From assembly GCA_946482345.1 (NCBI GenBank), contig CAMLRJ010000193.1, forward strand, positions 1 to 6,731: DNA of 6,731 nucleotides, written 5' to 3'. The translations under genes and the position numbers were made by a program. Origin of the DNA: an uncultured Cellvibrio sp. GTDB lineage: Bacteria > Pseudomonadota > Gammaproteobacteria > Pseudomonadales > Cellvibrionaceae. Under the pieces are notes generated by a model. It worked only from the letters and a program-made list of their open reading frames with translations, was not told where the DNA came from and ran no database searches. Shown one piece after another: positions 6,212-6,731 of this stretch. Within the stretch, counting starts at the first letter, position 1. Each line of letters opens with the position of its first letter.

Positions 6212-6731
6212 AGGCAGCACCTCGAGTGAAAGAAAACATCGAGGATATTTTTCGCCAATTAAAAATAATCAGTGCAATTAATAAAAAAATCAGATGAATG
6301 CTCCAAAGCCCCAAATCAGGATCCAGTTTTCCTTTTATCATTTTACTGTTGGCATTCAGCAAAAAAGTCAGATAGAAAACATAAATCAAAATCGCTGGTA
6401 GCATTTTAAAATAACGACCCTGACGTGGATTGGTTTTACTCAGTGGAACTGCCATCAATGTCGCAATAAATACCATCAGCGGCATAGCAATTCGCCATTG
6501 CAAAGCCGCCTGATTTTCAAGAGATTGAACTGCCAGCAATTCACTGGTGGATTTTGCATCGGATTCAAAATCCAGATCAGCGATGCTAGCCGCCGGAGGC
6601 AGATATCGCCCCCACTCGCTGAACCCGGTAATTTTAAAATCACTGGTTCCAGGACGGCCTTCATAACGATAACCTTGTTGCAATATCAAATAACGTTGAC
6701 CGTATTCTTCTTTTAATTTTTGTTGTCCCGA
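6204..6731 (-). CDS. lptF: LptF, C-terminal half (5' end beyond the window)
   Basis: The frame is open to the right edge and encodes the last 175 residues of LptF; family members are about 360-370 residues, so roughly the N-terminal half is outside. An internal TTG at 6689 is not the start, because coding similarity continues upstream (QQKLKEEYGQRYLILQQGYRYEG). In visible numbering, residues 1-75 are the end of the periplasmic jellyroll domain. Transmembrane segments lie at about 80-98, 108-126 and 141-159, with the conserved loop VPLSKTNPRQGR (95-106) and GKLDPDLGLW (134-143), both typical of LptF. The stop TAA at 6206-6204 lies inside the start of lptG. Together with LptG it forms the transmembrane channel that extracts lipopolysaccharide. 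The promoter is outside the window. Confidence 0.95.
   Translation of the reverse strand, partial: SGQQKLKEEYGQRYLILQQGYRYEGRPGTSDFKITGFSEWGRYLPPAASIADLDFESDAKSTSELLAVQSLENQAALQWRIAMPLMVFIATLMAVPLSKTNPRQGRYFKMLPAILIYVFYLTFLLNANSKMIKGKLDPDLGLWSIHLIFLLIALIIFNWRKISSMFSFTRGAAYA
6220..6223 (-). promoter_or_regulatory. lptG ribosome binding site that decides its start
   Basis: On the minus strand GAGG lies within the last lptF codons, 8 bases before the ATG at 6211. The alternative GTG at 6220 begins within this same site and so would have no room for a Shine-Dalgarno. Confidence 0.65.

Noticed and set aside
6204..6689. Treating lptF as a complete 161-residue protein starting at a TTG at 6689
   Set aside because: The frame stays open to the window edge, the residues upstream fit the LptF jellyroll domain, and half the expected family length would be missing, so the gene is cut by the window.

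Overview
This 6.7 kb window looks like chromosomal core DNA from a moderately AT-rich gammaproteobacterium. The MinC, MinD, MinE, LptF, LptG and YjgR-type proteins all resemble gammaproteobacterial versions. A Cellvibrio/Saccharophagus-like source is my best guess from memory of those proteins, but no search was run.

Layout, left to right. Positions 1-1241 (minus) hold the N-terminal 413 codons of a YjgR/DUF853 HerA-like P-loop ATPase, cut by the window edge. Positions 1242-1449 are intergenic: a head-to-head pair of palindromic repeat units and, next to minE, a rho-independent terminator. Positions 1450-3372 (minus) are minC-minD-minE, transcribed in that order from right to left. minD and minE overlap by one base. 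minC and minD are separated by 103 bases that carry a two-hairpin GC-rich repeat. Positions 3373-3501 are a divergent intergenic region with a good sigma-70-like promoter facing minC. Positions 3502-5061 (plus) encode a DUF3300-family lipoprotein with a His/Tyr/Trp-rich middle and a long Arg/Asn/Gln-rich tail, closed by a strong terminator at 5089-5124. Positions 5150-6211 (minus) are lptG, overlapping the C-terminal half of lptF (6204-6731), which runs off the right edge.

Functionally there are two envelope or cell-cycle units. LptF and LptG are the membrane subunits of the LptB2FG exporter that extracts lipopolysaccharide from the inner membrane. MinC, MinD and MinE form the oscillator that keeps FtsZ rings away from the poles. 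The DUF3300 lipoprotein, whose function is not established, sits between them on the opposite strand. The YjgR-like ATPase lies downstream of minE beyond a terminator and is probably a separate transcription unit.

I see no mobile element with a transposase, no CRISPR, no tRNA or rRNA, and no clear novel multi-gene system. The points most worth a second look are the two different intergenic palindromic repeats flanking minD-minE (one pair shows a compensatory base-pair change), the non-ATG starts of minD (TTG) and minE (GTG), and the low-complexity tail of the DUF3300 protein with a long overlapping open frame.
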